DNA from: Rhodopseudomonas palustris
Lineage (GTDB): Bacteria > Pseudomonadota > Alphaproteobacteria > Rhizobiales > Xanthobacteraceae
Reading direction: 5' to 3'
Length of the DNA: 64,000 bases
Assembly (NCBI RefSeq): GCF_003226555.1
Contig: NZ_QKQS01000026.1
Location: 161,377 to 225,376 of the forward strand
Part shown: one piece after another, positions 44,958 to 53,120 of the stretch
Numbering within the stretch: position 1 is the first letter of the stretch
Layout of the letters: each line of letters opens with the position of its first letter
Made by a program: the position numbers and the translations under genes
Notes under the pieces: generated by a model
What the model saw: only the letters and a program-made list of their open reading frames with translations
What the model was told of the DNA's origin: nothing
Database searches by the model: none

Positions 44958-45278
44958 ATGGCTGTGGATCAAGTCCCGCCGGCTGTCCAGTGTGAGGTCG
45001 AGGCTGCAGTCAGTGCCGGTCACGTCACGTTGCGCGGCGTAATCACTGCGGTGCGCGACGGTGGCGGCAGCTACACGCTGGCCGTCGACAAGACCGGCGC
45101 AGCCGGGACCTCGCGGATTAAGCAGGCAGGTGCTTTCAGTGCCGTTGCCGAGCAACGCGTGACTGTCGGGAATGTCGTACTCGATTACAGCACCGCCAAC
45201 CGATACGCAGCCAGACTGGACGTGTCGTTCGGCAATATCACCATCCAATGCGATCTCGATCCGGAGACAGTCAAATGA
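44958..45278 (+). CDS. csgH: Curli assembly protein CsgH
   Basis: 106 residues from ATG 44958, starting MAVDQVPPAVQCEVEAAVSA and ending FGNITIQCDLDPETVK. CsgH is the alphaproteobacterial counterpart of CsgC, a small immunoglobulin-like protein that inhibits premature curlin amyloid formation. The family match is by sequence and position. GGAGAG just before this ATG decides the start, and no signal peptide is then visible, which is odd for a periplasmic chaperone. The in-frame upstream extension is not signal-like either. It overlaps the next gene by four bases (ATGA). Confidence 0.82.
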   Translation: MAVDQVPPAVQCEVEAAVSAGHVTLRGVITAVRDGGGSYTLAVDKTGAAGTSRIKQAGAFSAVAEQRVTVGNVVLDYSTANRYAARLDVSFGNITIQCDLDPETVK

Positions 45279-45766
45279 CCGCGTCGATGCAACAAATGCG
45301 ACCGGCCGCGCGGCGGGTGGCCGTGGCAATGCTCGGTCTCGGAGCATTTATCGGTATGGCGTCGGCGCAATCGGCCGATCTCTATACCGATCTTTCGGGC
45401 TATCTGGTGAGCCGTGCGCAGCAGGGGATGTTCGCCGACGGCGCGCTGCCGAGCGGCAACCACAATACGGCGATCGCCAGCCAGACTGGCAACGCGAACT
45501 CTGTGACGTCCGACGTGCACGGTTCGCTGAACGCGACGCTGCAGTCGCAGCTCGGCTCCGGCAATGACTCCAGCTTCATCGTCAACGGCAATCAGAACGT
45601 GCTGCACAACAGTCAGATCGGCGACAGCAATAGCGCCAGGATCGACGTCACCGGTAGCCGCAACGCCTACAGCAGCACGCAGATCGGCAGCAATCTCAGC
45701 TACGGCCTCAGCCAGGTCGGCAACAATGGCGGGGCCGTCATCGTACAAATGGGAGGTCATCGATGA
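45275..45766 (+). CDS. csgB: Minor curlin / nucleator, CsgB-like
   Basis: 163 residues. An N-terminal export signal (RRVAVAMLGLGAFIGMASAQ) is preceded by about a dozen extra residues. Then comes a short curlin-repeat array (HNTAIASQTGNANSVTSDVH, NATLQSQLGSGNDSSFIVNG, NQNVLHNSQIGDSNSARID). Fewer repeats than the first curlin gene and location after csgH suggest the nucleator role of CsgB. The start overlaps the csgH stop and its stop overlaps csgF, both as ATGA. Confidence 0.8.
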   Translation: MTASMQQMRPAARRVAVAMLGLGAFIGMASAQSADLYTDLSGYLVSRAQQGMFADGALPSGNHNTAIASQTGNANSVTSDVHGSLNATLQSQLGSGNDSSFIVNGNQNVLHNSQIGDSNSARIDVTGSRNAYSSTQIGSNLSYGLSQVGNNGGAVIVQMGGHR

Positions 45767-46179
45767 AATATGCCGGTATCCTCGCCGCCTTCGCCTTGAG
45801 TGCCAGTGCCGCCGGAGCTGATGCGGGTAGCCTGGTCTACACTCCGACTAATCCAGCATTCGGCGGCAGCCCGTTGAACGGCTCTTGGCAGATGCAGCAG
45901 GCGACTGCCGGCAATCACTTCAACCGGGCCGCTCCGACCAGTGGACCGCAGCAGATGACGCAGTCGCAGATCTTCGCACAGCAATTGCAAAGCCAGCTCT
46001 ACGCCTCGCTCGCCAATCAGGTCACGCAGGCGATCTTCGGCACCAACGCCCAACAGAGCGGTACATTCAGCTTCCAGGGCACGACCATCAGCTTCGCCAA
46101 GGTCGACGGTCAGACCAACATCACCATCAACGACGGTTCGACCATCACGCAGATCAGTCTGCCGACCGTGACGCATTGA
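45763..46179 (+). CDS. csgF: Curli assembly factor CsgF
   Basis: 138 residues, the same length as E. coli CsgF. Signal peptide MKYAGILAAFALSASAAGAD, then the diagnostic N-terminal stretch LVYTPTNPAFGGSPLNG, which inserts into the CsgG pore. After it come NHFNRAAP and a C-terminal domain TTISFAKVDGQTNITI. CsgF couples the secretion pore to nucleation by CsgB at the cell surface. It overlaps csgB by four bases and precedes csgG by 53. Confidence 0.92.
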   Translation: MKYAGILAAFALSASAAGADAGSLVYTPTNPAFGGSPLNGSWQMQQATAGNHFNRAAPTSGPQQMTQSQIFAQQLQSQLYASLANQVTQAIFGTNAQQSGTFSFQGTTISFAKVDGQTNITINDGSTITQISLPTVTH

Positions 46180-46232
46180 CCTGATTTGGACGTGTTCCGG
46201 CGTTTTGCCGGATTTGTTCGAGGATATTTCGC

Positions 46233-47174
46233 GTGGCCCATTATTTCAGATCGATTATTGGCCTCGCCGCAGTGGCCGCTCTGCTTGCCGGCTGCACGCG
46301 GCCTGGCCATCGCGATGCTTTCTTCGAGGAGCCGCCGGTGGTGACGCCGCCGTCGCCGACCGCCGTCAATCTCGAGACGTTGCCGCCGCCCCAGCAGAAG
46401 ATCGATGTGGCGATCTATCAATTCCCCGATCTCACCGGCAAGAATGAGCCCAACGACAACGTTGCAGTGTTCTCCCGCGCGGTGACCCAGGGCGGAGCCG
46501 GTTTGGCGATCGATGCGCTGAAGCGCGCCGGCGGCGGGGCTTGGTTCCGTGTCGTCGAGCGCAACGGCCTCAACGATCTGCTGCAGGAGCGTCAGCTGGT
46601 CCGCGCCACGCGCCAGGAGTTCGACCGAGAACGTGCCAAACCGCTGCCGCCGATGCGCTTCGCCGGTCTGTTGATCGAGGGCGGTATCGTCGCGTTCGAC
46701 GCCAATTATATGACCGGCGGAATCGGCGCCAACTATCTCGGCATCGGTGCCGACACCAAATTTCGCCGCGATATGGTGACGGTCGGTCTGCGTGTCGCCT
46801 CGGTGCAGAGCGGCGAGGTGCTGACGAGCGTCACCACCACCAAGACAGTTTACTCGGTGTCGCTGCAGGGCAACACCTACAAATACGTCGCGCTCGATAA
46901 ACTGCTGCAGATCGAGGCCGGCATCACCCGCAGCGAACCGACGCAGCTGGCCGTGCGGCAGGCGATCGATCTTGCAGTGTATTCCACCATCATGGAGGGT
47001 GCGCGGCAGAAGCTGTGGCGTTTCGCCGACCCGGTGATGGAGGCGAAGCTGATCCGCGACTATCTCGATCGCGACAAGCCGCAGCCGGCGTTCATGAAGC
47101 CGTATCTCACCAGGGAGGAGCGGATCGAGGCCGAGCGCGTCGACCATTCGCCGGAATGGGCGCCGCGGAGCTGA
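46233..47174 (+). CDS. csgG: Curli secretion channel CsgG
   Basis: 313-residue outer-membrane lipoprotein pore. The signal ends in the lipobox LLAGC with Cys21. Core blocks are KIDVAIYQFPDLTGK, WFRVVERNGLNDLLQERQLV, PMRFAGLLIEGGIVAFDANY and TGGIGANYLGIGADTKFRRD, followed by the beta-barrel strand region VLTSVTTTKTVYSVSLQG. The start is GTG 46233. The pore-constriction loop differs from E. coli: the conserved Phe is kept, but the Tyr and Asn positions appear substituted. It lies 53 bases after csgF and is followed at once by a lytic transglycosylase. Confidence 0.93.
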   Translation: MAHYFRSIIGLAAVAALLAGCTRPGHRDAFFEEPPVVTPPSPTAVNLETLPPPQQKIDVAIYQFPDLTGKNEPNDNVAVFSRAVTQGGAGLAIDALKRAGGGAWFRVVERNGLNDLLQERQLVRATRQEFDRERAKPLPPMRFAGLLIEGGIVAFDANYMTGGIGANYLGIGADTKFRRDMVTVGLRVASVQSGEVLTSVTTTKTVYSVSLQGNTYKYVALDKLLQIEAGITRSEPTQLAVRQAIDLAVYSTIMEGARQKLWRFADPVMEAKLIRDYLDRDKPQPAFMKPYLTREERIEAERVDHSPEWAPRS

Positions 47175-47176
47175 CC

Positions 47177-47974
47177 ATGGCCGCGCGCGCGATTCTCATC
47201 TGGCTGAGAACTGCGCCACTTGCCGCGGTCGCGGCTGGTGCGAGTTGCGGGGGTGCGATGGCGCAGCAACGCGTTGCCGATGTTGGTGGCTTGGTGGTGA
47301 GCGCGCGCGCCGCCGAATCGTCGTTCGATGCGCCCGCCACCGCGACAGCGCCATGGGCGCAAGTGATCGTGCAGGCCGCGAGGGACAACGGCTTGCCGCC
47401 GGCGTTCCTGATCCGGCTGCTCAACCAAGAAAGCACCATGTTCACGCTCGCGGTGAGTCGCGCCGGTGCCATGGGCATCGCCCAATTCATGCCCGGGACC
47501 GCCGCGGCGCGGGGGCTCGACGATCCGTTCGACCCACTCAAGGCGATCCCGGCAGCGGCACGCTACCTCGCCGACCTGCGCCGGCAGCTCGGCAATATTG
47601 GCCTCGCCGCCGCCGCCTACAACGCCGGTGCTGGCCGGGTGACGGCATGGCTGCGCGGGACGTCGGACCTGCCGGCTGAGACGCGTGACTATGTGCTCCG
47701 CATCACCGGCTTCAGCGCCGAAGACTGGGCCGCCAACCGTGTCGACGCTTCCGCGATCGCGCCCGCGGCTCCAGCCGTGCCGGCCATCTCGTCGCCGGCA
47801 ATGGCGGCCACGGCGCCACCTGCAGCCTCTCCCGCGTCGCGTCCAGCGGTGCCGCGCGCGGCGCGCGGAGCCGAGGTTGTTCGCAAGGGCGCGAAGAAGA
47901 CCACCGTCGAAGCCGAATTGTGCGCGTCGCTATCTGCGAGCGGCCGGGGGTGCATTTTGCAGACAGCTTACTGA
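47177..47974 (+). CDS. Lytic transglycosylase (SLT domain) at the end of the curli cluster
   Basis: 265 residues. Signal peptide region LIWLRTAPLAAVAAGASCGG, then an SLT/lysozyme-like domain with catalytic Glu in LLNQESTMFTLAVSRAGAMG, and IAQFMPGTAAARGLDDPFDP and LAAAAYNAGAGRVTAWL. The C-terminus is an Ala/Pro-rich linker and basic tail (RKGAKKTTVE) that may bind cell wall. It starts two bases after the csgG stop. It probably opens the peptidoglycan to let the secretion channel or subunits through. This gene is not part of the E. coli curli operons. Confidence 0.88.
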   Translation: MAARAILIWLRTAPLAAVAAGASCGGAMAQQRVADVGGLVVSARAAESSFDAPATATAPWAQVIVQAARDNGLPPAFLIRLLNQESTMFTLAVSRAGAMGIAQFMPGTAAARGLDDPFDPLKAIPAAARYLADLRRQLGNIGLAAAAYNAGAGRVTAWLRGTSDLPAETRDYVLRITGFSAEDWAANRVDASAIAPAAPAVPAISSPAMAATAPPAASPASRPAVPRAARGAEVVRKGAKKTTVEAELCASLSASGRGCILQTAY

Positions 47975-48023
47975 TTTTCCGACTCAGTGAGCAGCGAGGC
48001 GAATCGTCAGCCGCTCCTGCCGG

Positions 48024-48302
48024 TCATCGTCTGGAGCGGTGCTTACGCTTCGGCTTTTTGACCTTTGAGCGACGATAATAGTCGCGTTCGCGCTTGAGCA
48101 GCGGCGAGACGTCGCTCCGCGGCGGCGTCTCGGAATAAGTCGTGACGCCCTGTTGATTCTCGATGCAGCGGCGCATCGCCGTTGGGTCGGTCAGCATTGT
48201 GCAATCATTGACCGCGCCGGGATTGGGCGATAGCTGCGCCTGCGCCGGGGCGACGAGCACAGCAGCGGCACCGATCAGCAGCGATTTCCATAAGCAAGTC
48301 AT
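48024..48302 (-). CDS. Small secreted basic protein
   Basis: 92 residues from ATG 48302: MTCLWKSLLIGAAAVLVAPA, cleavage near QAQ, then SPNPGAVNDCTMLTDPTAMR and RCIENQQGVTTYSETPPRSD. The C-terminus is very basic, RRSKVKKPKRKHRSRR. Two cysteines remain in the mature form. A longer start at 48335 adds eleven residues. I recognise no family; the tail suggests binding to an anionic surface. Confidence 0.6.
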   Translation of the reverse strand: MTCLWKSLLIGAAAVLVAPAQAQLSPNPGAVNDCTMLTDPTAMRRCIENQQGVTTYSETPPRSDVSPLLKRERDYYRRSKVKKPKRKHRSRR

Positions 48303-48580
48303 CGCGTTGAAGTCCCTGGCGACTTCAACAAGCATAGCTGAAGATCGCCGCGCTGGCACTTCGCAAATTGAACAACGCGCAAGTAGCGTGGCACCACTGC
48401 ACGTCCGGAGGCCCGTCAGAAACTGACCCACGAGAACCGGACGGGTGCGATCTTGGCGGCCGGCATCGACGCAGGGCGTGTCAGCTTGTCTTGTCCGTGG
48501 CGGCCCCGGGAGACGGACGTCTTGTTCCTCTCGGAACAACATTCACCTCGCAGACATTGACCTCTCAACAGGAGGTTCAA

Positions 48581-48841
48581 ATGTCCAATCGGTTTCGCAT
48601 CGCTTCGCTCGTTTACATGATGACCAATGCTGTGCTGTTCGGCATCGGAATTGTGGCCGTGCTGACAATTCCGGCGCTGGCACGGAATGCCATGGATTGG
48701 GTGCCGCTCACGGTTGCAGCAAGTTTCATTTTGGCCGCGCCGATCGCTTGGGTGATCGCGCCCCGGCTGCGTGCCCGCTACTGGCGCCACCGCGACGGCG
48801 ACGTGATCTCAGGTCCGTCGACTGCAACCGACAATCCGTAA
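48581..48841 (+). CDS. Small membrane protein (86 aa)
   Basis: MSNRFRIASLVYMMTNAVLF begins the first of two membrane segments; the second is PLTVAASFILAAPIAWVIAP, followed by a basic RLRARYWRHRDGD tail. AGGAGG seven bases before the ATG is nearly a perfect ribosome site. The function is unknown. A short palindromic FNR/FixK box lies downstream, before the FNR-type gene, not upstream of this one. Confidence 0.75.
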   Translation: MSNRFRIASLVYMMTNAVLFGIGIVAVLTIPALARNAMDWVPLTVAASFILAAPIAWVIAPRLRARYWRHRDGDVISGPSTATDNP

Positions 48842-48935
48842 GGCCTCCGTCCCGGCGGCTGAAGGCTCTCTCGGCAGAGAAGGGGCCTTGGCAGAGCAGG
48901 GGCGTCAAGGCGCGGCTGGTCGTCACAGCGGCGGG

Positions 48936-48949
48936 TTGATAAAGATCAA
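48936..48949. promoter_or_regulatory. FNR/FixK box
   Basis: TTGATAAAGATCAA fits the consensus TTGAT-N4-ATCAA perfectly. It lies 62 bases upstream of the FNR-type regulator start at 49012. This spacing allows activation under low oxygen by FixK, FnrL/AadR or by the regulator itself. Confidence 0.8.
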
Positions 48950-49011
48950 CGGGTTGCCTCGGCTCTCGCCCATATCCTCGGCGGGTCGAGCGTGAGCCTT
49001 GGTTGGTTGCA

Positions 49012-49686
49012 ATGAACTTGCCTGCGGTAGACTGGTTGCGCGGTTTCCCAGCGCTTGGGGAACTGCCGGATTCGGAACGAACCTCGCTTGCCGGCGCGGC
49101 GATGGCCATGAGCCTGCCCGCCGGGGCCTCGGTGTTCGCCCCCGATCAGCCATGCGGCATGTTCATTCTGGTCTGCCGCGGTACGGTGCGCGTTTTCCAG
49201 CTCGATCCGGCCGGCAACGAGATCGTGCTGTATCGGCTCGGGCCGGGCAGCATCTGCATCCTCACCACTCTGGCGCTGCTCGCCTCCGACAGCTACAGCG
49301 CGTTCGCGGTGACCGAGAGTGCGGTCGACGCAATCGGCCTGCCGGCCACGACTTTTCACGATCTGATGGGCCGCTCGGCCCAGTTCCGCAGCTTCGTGTT
49401 CAATGCCCAGGCCGCCCGCATGGCAGATCTGATGGCGGTGATTCAGAACGTCGCGTTCGCATCGATCGAGACCCGGCTGGCCTCGCGCCTGCTGGCGCTC
49501 GCGTCCGACGGCCGCGAATTGTCGATCACCCACGCCCAGCTCGCCGCCGAGATTGGTTCGGCACGGGAGGTCGTCAGTCGTCACCTCAAGACCTTCGAAC
49601 GCCGCGGTTGGGTCAGCCTCGGACGTGGACGGGTCGAGTTGCGCAACGCCGCACCGCTGCGCGCCGCGGCGCAATCGGCACGCTGA
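49012..49686 (+). CDS. Crp/Fnr-family regulator, FNR-type recognition helix
   Basis: 224 residues: cyclic-nucleotide-binding-like fold (LPAGASVFAPDQPCGMFILV, GTVRVFQLDPAGNEIVLYRL) followed by a winged helix-turn-helix. The recognition helix reads SAREVVSRHLKTFERRGWV and contains the E..SR pattern that reads TTGAT half-sites. There is no FNR-type N-terminal cysteine cluster, so oxygen sensing by iron-sulfur cluster is unlikely; scattered cysteines or a bound ligand could sense. ATG 49012 is preferred to an in-frame TTG at 49003. A perfect FNR box sits upstream. Confidence 0.88.
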   Translation: MNLPAVDWLRGFPALGELPDSERTSLAGAAMAMSLPAGASVFAPDQPCGMFILVCRGTVRVFQLDPAGNEIVLYRLGPGSICILTTLALLASDSYSAFAVTESAVDAIGLPATTFHDLMGRSAQFRSFVFNAQAARMADLMAVIQNVAFASIETRLASRLLALASDGRELSITHAQLAAEIGSAREVVSRHLKTFERRGWVSLGRGRVELRNAAPLRAAAQSAR

Positions 49687-49800
49687 GTATCCGCTCGTAG
49701 ACTTTCGGCTGCTCGCTCATCGCCGGTGACTTGGTCACAGACCTCAACTCCCGCTCGCCTTACAACCAGCGTGTCACTCAACCGAGCGAGGGGAACGAAA

Positions 49801-49989
49801 ATGACTGTGAACATGGGAATGATCGATCGCGTGCTGCGCGCCATTGTCGGAGCCGGCCTGATCTATTGGGCGCTCACCACTGGGCCGATCTGGGCCTGGA
49901 TCGGCGTCGTGCCGTTGCTGACTGCGGCGATCGGTTTCTGCCCGGCCTATACGCTGTTCGGTATCAAGACCTGCGCGACCAAGTCTTGA
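49801..49989 (+). CDS. DUF2892 small membrane protein
   Basis: 62 residues: MTVNMGMIDRVLRAIVGAGL, then IYWALTTGPIWAWIGVVPLL and CPAYTLFGIKTC. This is the DUF2892 (YgaP C-terminal-like) family, two membrane segments with a terminal cysteine pair, often linked with rhodanese-type sulfur metabolism. GAGGGG upstream supports the start. It follows the FNR-type regulator by 114 bases on the same strand and may be a target. Confidence 0.85.
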   Translation: MTVNMGMIDRVLRAIVGAGLIYWALTTGPIWAWIGVVPLLTAAIGFCPAYTLFGIKTCATKS

Positions 49990-50066
49990 CGCGGACGACC
50001 CAAGTGTGGCTCTCGGGGCGGCGCAGCCCGTTCCCGGGAGCTGCCTTTTTCTGAACAGGGGAAACT

Positions 50067-50438
50067 ATGCACAAGAACTGGATCGATCTGACGGGCGAGC
50101 TCTCGGTGGCGCTGCGCGAAGTCCGCACCGGGACACCGGACGTCATGAAGGGCTTCTCGGCGATCGCGCAGGCGGCGCTCAAGGCCAACGCGCTCGATAC
50201 CAAGACCAAGGAGCTGATCGCTTTGGCCATCTCGGTCGCGACGCGCTGCGACGGTTGCATCGGCTTTCACGCGGAAGCCGCGGTCAAGCACGGCGCGACC
50301 CGCGACGAGGTGATGGAGACCATGGGCATGGCGATCTACATGGGCGCCGGCCCCAGCGTGATGTACGCCGCCCAGGCAGTCGAGGCTTATGATCAGTTCG
50401 CCAAGAAGAAAGCGGCGGCGACCTCGCCTGCGGAGTAA
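50067..50438 (+). CDS. AhpD-like / carboxymuconolactone-decarboxylase-fold protein
   Basis: 123 residues with the peroxidase-type motif ATRCDGCIGFHAEAAVKHGA (CxxC followed by a helix His). KELIALAISVA precedes it. AhpD-like proteins reduce peroxiredoxins or peroxides with their cysteine pair; true decarboxylases lack the CxxC, so the antioxidant role is more likely. CAGGGG upstream of ATG 50067. It is 77 bases after the DUF2892 gene and could belong to the same FNR-linked set. Confidence 0.88.
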   Translation: MHKNWIDLTGELSVALREVRTGTPDVMKGFSAIAQAALKANALDTKTKELIALAISVATRCDGCIGFHAEAAVKHGATRDEVMETMGMAIYMGAGPSVMYAAQAVEAYDQFAKKKAAATSPAE

Positions 50439-50577
50439 CCGCCAACCGCAGTCGATTCATTCATTGAATTTCGCTCTGCGGTAGAGAATTTCGCGCAAAC
50501 AGGCCGCTTGGCCGGCGCGCCTTGCGTCCCAGCTCGTGCTGCGTCATATGGTCGGGTCCTGTTTCAGAGATCCGACC

Positions 50578-51657
50578 ATGGCGCATCCCATTCAAGAAGT
50601 TCTGCAAGCCTTCGCCGCCGGCGAAATCGTCGTCGTCACCGATGACGACGATCGCGAGGGAGAAGGCGATCTGGTGGTCGCCGCCTCTCTGTGCACCGCG
50701 GAGAAGATGGCGTTCATCATCCGCCACACCTCGGGCATCGTCTGTGCGCCGATCACGATGGAAGATGCGCGGCGTCTGCGGCTCGACCCGATGGTCGCGC
50801 ACAATGATAGCAACCACACCACAGCCTTCACCGTCTCGATCGATTACAAGCCCGATGGCGGCACCGGCATCTCCGCGGACGAACGGGCGTCGTGCTGCCG
50901 CGCGCTCGCCAATCCGAATGCCGGCGCCAACGACTTTGCGCGCCCGGGGCATATCTTTCCGCTGATCGCGCGCGAGGGCGGCGTGCTGCTGCGCTCCGGG
51001 CACACTGAAGCCGCGGTGGATCTGTGCAAGCTCGCCGGTCTGCCGCCGGTGGGCGTCATCAGCGAACTGATGAACGACGACGGCACCGTCACCAAGGGCT
51101 CGCAGGTCGTCGAATTCGCCAAGACCCACAATCTCAAATTGGTCACCATCGCGGATCTGATTTCGTATCGTCAGGCGCGCGAGAAACTGATCGAGCGCGT
51201 CGCGACGTTTCCGATCGACAGTCCGATCGGTCCGATGCAAGGCTACGCCTATCGATCGCCGTTCGACGAGATCGCCCACGTCGCCTGCGTCTACAACGGC
51301 ATCGGCGACGGCAAGAACGTGCTGACCCGGTTCCACAAGCCGAACATTGTCAAGGAACTCTTCACCGGTGCCCGGCGGATGCAGGCGGTGCTCGATCATT
51401 TCAAGGCGAACGGTTCGGGTGTGCTGATCTATCTGCGCGACGGTGCCGCCGGCGTGCCGGTCGCGCCGCTCGACGAGCAGAAGACCGCCGAAGCCGACCG
51501 GCATCGGCAATGGCGGGAGATCGGCGTCGGTGCGCAGATCCTGCGTGACCTCGGTGTCACCTCGATCCGGCACCTCACCACGTCGCAGATCGACTACAAG
51601 GGCTTGTCCGGTTTCGGCATCGAGATCGTCGGCAACGAGCACCTTGAAGGCACCTGA
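50578..51657 (+). CDS. ribB: 3,4-Dihydroxy-2-butanone-4-phosphate synthase with a degenerate GTP cyclohydrolase II domain
   Basis: 359 residues. The N-terminal RibB domain is intact: [51 protein letters not shown] and [14 protein letters not shown]. It forms the four-carbon unit of riboflavin from ribulose 5-phosphate. The C-terminal RibA-like domain keeps the fold ([20 protein letters not shown]) but where GTP cyclohydrolase II has its three zinc cysteines it reads [20 protein letters not shown]. Zinc binding and cyclohydrolase activity are therefore probably lost. The start at 50578 replaces a longer frame from 50536. Confidence 0.92.
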   Translation: MAHPIQEVLQAFAAGEIVVVTDDDDREGEGDLVVAASLCTAEKMAFIIRHTSGIVCAPITMEDARRLRLDPMVAHNDSNHTTAFTVSIDYKPDGGTGISADERASCCRALANPNAGANDFARPGHIFPLIAREGGVLLRSGHTEAAVDLCKLAGLPPVGVISELMNDDGTVTKGSQVVEFAKTHNLKLVTIADLISYRQAREKLIERVATFPIDSPIGPMQGYAYRSPFDEIAHVACVYNGIGDGKNVLTRFHKPNIVKELFTGARRMQAVLDHFKANGSGVLIYLRDGAAGVPVAPLDEQKTAEADRHRQWREIGVGAQILRDLGVTSIRHLTTSQIDYKGLSGFGIEIVGNEHLEGT

Positions 51658-51716
51658 CCGAGGTCTTACCCTCCCATCAACGTCGCCCGATGCGGCAAGG
51701 TCTGAAAGGACAATCG

Positions 51717-52931
51717 ATGAGCGTGCGCGCGCAAGCCAAGGACAAGCCGACTCCGGCGAGCTTCAAGTGGGACGATCCGCTGCTGCTGGAAGACCAGCTC
51801 ACCGAAGACGAGCGGATGATTCGCGACACCGCGCGCGCTTACGCTCAGGACAAACTGCTGCCGCGCGTCAATCAGGCGTATCTCGAAGAGAAGACCGATC
51901 GCGAGATCTTCAACGAGATGGGTTCGCTCGGCCTGATCGGCGTCACGCTGCCGGAGGACTACGGCTGCGCCAATGCCAGCTACGTCGCCTACGGCCTGGT
52001 GGCGCGCGAGATCGAGCGGGTCGATAGCGGCTATCGCTCGATGAACAGCGTGCAGTCGTCGCTGGTGATGTATCCGATCTACGCTTACGGCGACGAGAAC
52101 CAGCGCAAGAAGTATCTGCCCAAGCTCGCCTCTGGCGAGTGGGTCGGCTGCTTCGGCCTCACGGAGCCGGACGCCGGCTCCGATCCCGGCGGCATGAAGA
52201 CCAAGGCCGAGAAGGTTGCCGACGGCTACCGCCTCACCGGCAGCAAGATGTGGATCTCGAACGCGCCGATCGCCGACGTGTTCGTTGTGTGGGCGAAGTC
52301 GGCCGCGCACGACAACCAGATCCGCGGCTTCGTGCTCGAGAAGGGCATGAAGGGCCTGTCGGCGCCGAAGGTCGGCGGCAAGCTGTCTTTGCGTGCTTCG
52401 ATCACCGGCGAGATCGTGATGGACGGCGTGGTGGTGCCGGAGGAAAATCTGCTGCCCAACGTCTCCGGCCTCAAGGGGCCGTTCGGCTGCCTCAACCGCG
52501 CGCGCTACGGCATCTCCTGGGGCGCGATGGGCGCTGCGGAAGACTGCTTCCACCGCGCCCGGCAGTACACGCTCGATCGCAAGCAGTTCAATCGTCCGCT
52601 CGCCGCCACCCAGCTGGTGCAGAAGAAGCTCGCCGACATGGAGACCGAGATCACCCTCGGCCTGCAGGCGTCGCTTCGCGTCGGCCGGCTGATGGACGAG
52701 GGCAAGATGGCCCCGGAGATGATCTCGATCGTCAAGCGCAACAATTGCGGCAAGGCGCTCGACATCGCCCGGATGGCTCGCGACATGCACGGCGGCAACG
52801 GCATCCAGATCGAATACCACGTGATGCGCCACGCCCAGAACCTCGAGACGGTGAACACCTACGAGGGCACCCACGACGTTCACGCGCTGATCCTCGGGCG
52901 GGCAATCACCGGGCTGCAGGCGTTCGCGTAA
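51717..52931 (+). CDS. gcdH: Glutaryl-CoA dehydrogenase
   Basis: 404 residues of the acyl-CoA dehydrogenase family. [20 protein letters not shown] and [16 protein letters not shown] bind FAD and substrate. [20 protein letters not shown] and the catalytic-base block [20 protein letters not shown] (Glu in TYEGTHD) are those of glutaryl-CoA dehydrogenase. It converts glutaryl-CoA to crotonyl-CoA and CO2, the last shared step of anaerobic benzoate, pimelate and lysine degradation. GAAAGGA lies upstream of ATG 51717. It follows ribB by 59 bases. Confidence 0.93.
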   Translation: MSVRAQAKDKPTPASFKWDDPLLLEDQLTEDERMIRDTARAYAQDKLLPRVNQAYLEEKTDREIFNEMGSLGLIGVTLPEDYGCANASYVAYGLVAREIERVDSGYRSMNSVQSSLVMYPIYAYGDENQRKKYLPKLASGEWVGCFGLTEPDAGSDPGGMKTKAEKVADGYRLTGSKMWISNAPIADVFVVWAKSAAHDNQIRGFVLEKGMKGLSAPKVGGKLSLRASITGEIVMDGVVVPEENLLPNVSGLKGPFGCLNRARYGISWGAMGAAEDCFHRARQYTLDRKQFNRPLAATQLVQKKLADMETEITLGLQASLRVGRLMDEGKMAPEMISIVKRNNCGKALDIARMARDMHGGNGIQIEYHVMRHAQNLETVNTYEGTHDVHALILGRAITGLQAFA

Positions 52932-52970
52932 GGCGTGGTGTAAGTCCGCGCCCTTCGTTCCGCGCTCTGC

Positions 52971-53068
52971 CGTCATCGCCCGCGTACGCGGGCGACCCAG
53001 TATCCCAGAGCGTTCGCTATATGCGATGGCGGTGATTACTGGATCCCCCGCATGCGCGGGGGATGACC
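52971..53068. repeat. Palindromic intergenic repeat (CGTCATCGCCCGC family)
   Basis: About 98 bases: CGTCATCGCCCGCGTACGCG followed by GGCGACCCAGTAT at one end, and TACTGGATCCCCCGCATGCG then GGGGGATGACC at the other. Together they form a long imperfect inverted repeat around a unique middle. It lies between gcdH and the metallo-beta-lactamase gene, 53 bases before the latter's ATG. Confidence 0.65.
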
Positions 53069-53120
53069 ATCCGGGTGATTGGGTAAGAACAAACAACAAT
53101 CTAATTTGGTTGGAAACGCC

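Noticed and set aside
42313-48000. Possible genomic island at tRNA-Pro carrying the curli genes
   Set aside because: No integrase, no duplicated tRNA end and no transposase were seen. Low GC is confined to the curli promoter region.
50578-51657. Bifunctional RibBA
   Set aside because: The cyclohydrolase II zinc cysteines are absent, so only the RibB function is supported.
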